Source: Elusimicrobiota bacterium
GTDB taxonomy: Bacteria > CG03 > SLGR01 > JAGXOG01
NCBI GenBank assembly: GCA_027858455.1
Contig: JAQICQ010000177.1
Coordinates: 1 to 15,119 of the forward strand
Direction of reading: 5' to 3'
DNA length: 15,119 nt
Part shown: positions 15,018-15,119 of the stretch, piece by piece
How positions within the stretch are numbered: the first letter of the stretch is position 1
Layout: each line of letters starts with the position of its first letter
Program-made: the position numbers and the translations under genes
The notes under the pieces: model-generated
Database searches by the model: none
Seen by the model: the letters and a program-made list of their open reading frames with translations, nothing else
Told to the model about the DNA's origin: nothing

Positions 15018-15119
15018 ATTATTTCTCCTGTTTATTTAGTTTTATACTTTGCTTTTATCTGACTTTCTTTTTTTCAAGTTATTTATTATAGTAAATTTAA
15101 TGATATTAGAAAAAAAATA
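15018..15119 (-). promoter_or_regulatory. AT-rich leader with possible promoter upstream of tkt
   Basis: The 102 bp before transketolase code nothing visible and are very AT-rich. On the minus strand a perfect TATAAT occurs at 15090-15085, about 68 bp before the ATG; the stretch 17 bp further up only offers TTTTCT, a poor -35. The leader between is purine-rich and ends in AGGAGA (15029-15024), the tkt ribosome binding site. No hairpin, riboswitch or clear operator was recognised. The run of T on the minus strand at 15118-15111 could be the tail of a terminator of the preceding gene, cut by the window edge. Confidence 0.35.

Noticed and set aside
15111..15119. T-run on the minus strand as a terminator
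   Set aside because: Only the possible tail is inside the window and no stem can be seen, so it cannot be called.

Overview
The window is one long, co-directional gene block on the minus strand, so transcription runs from high to low coordinates. It looks like a near-complete operon for nucleoside salvage and catabolism in a bacterium. The DNA is AT-leaning, many genes have AGGAG-type ribosome binding sites, and codons such as ATA, AGA and AGG are common. Bacterial trimeric PNP, DeoB and the thymidine phosphorylase family argue for a bacterium. The mix of family members resembles uncultured anaerobic lineages (for example Omnitrophota, Elusimicrobiota or Goldbacteria-like groups), but that is only an impression and the taxon cannot be fixed from this sequence.

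Layout in transcription order: an AT-rich leader with a possible promoter (15018-15119); transketolase (15017-12987); adenine deaminase (12983-11280); phosphopentomutase (11280-10105); trimeric purine nucleoside phosphorylase (10067-9267); thymidine/pyrimidine nucleoside phosphorylase (9204-7897); a DHH-DHHA1 phosphoesterase (7880-6525); a 121-bp gap holding a possible broken small ORF; an MTA-phosphorylase-type enzyme (6403-5540); a PfkB sugar/nucleoside kinase (5540-4602); a xylose-isomerase-like TIM-barrel protein (4572-3568); an unassigned P-loop kinase-like protein (3571-2927); adenosine deaminase (2940-1915); cytidine deaminase (TTG start, 1904-1476); a dGTPase-family HD protein (1458-427); and the 5' part of an AEC-family membrane transporter (407 to beyond base 1). 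Several neighbours overlap by 1, 4 or 14 nt and the rest lie 3-121 nt apart. No terminator or internal promoter is evident.

How the genes fit together (inference from family knowledge): the dNTPase and possibly the DHH phosphoesterase would release nucleosides or nucleotides. The deaminases convert adenosine to inosine, cytidine to uridine and adenine to hypoxanthine. The phosphorylases split nucleosides into base plus (deoxy)ribose-1-phosphate, DeoB converts this to the 5-phosphate, and transketolase passes ribose-5-phosphate into central carbon metabolism. The least explained part is the tightly packed MTAP-PfkB-TIM-barrel-P-loop module. It may carry an uncharacterised branch for sugar-1-phosphates or 5'-modified nucleosides, and is the best candidate for new biology here. 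No deoC, mtnA or transcriptional regulator is visible in the window.
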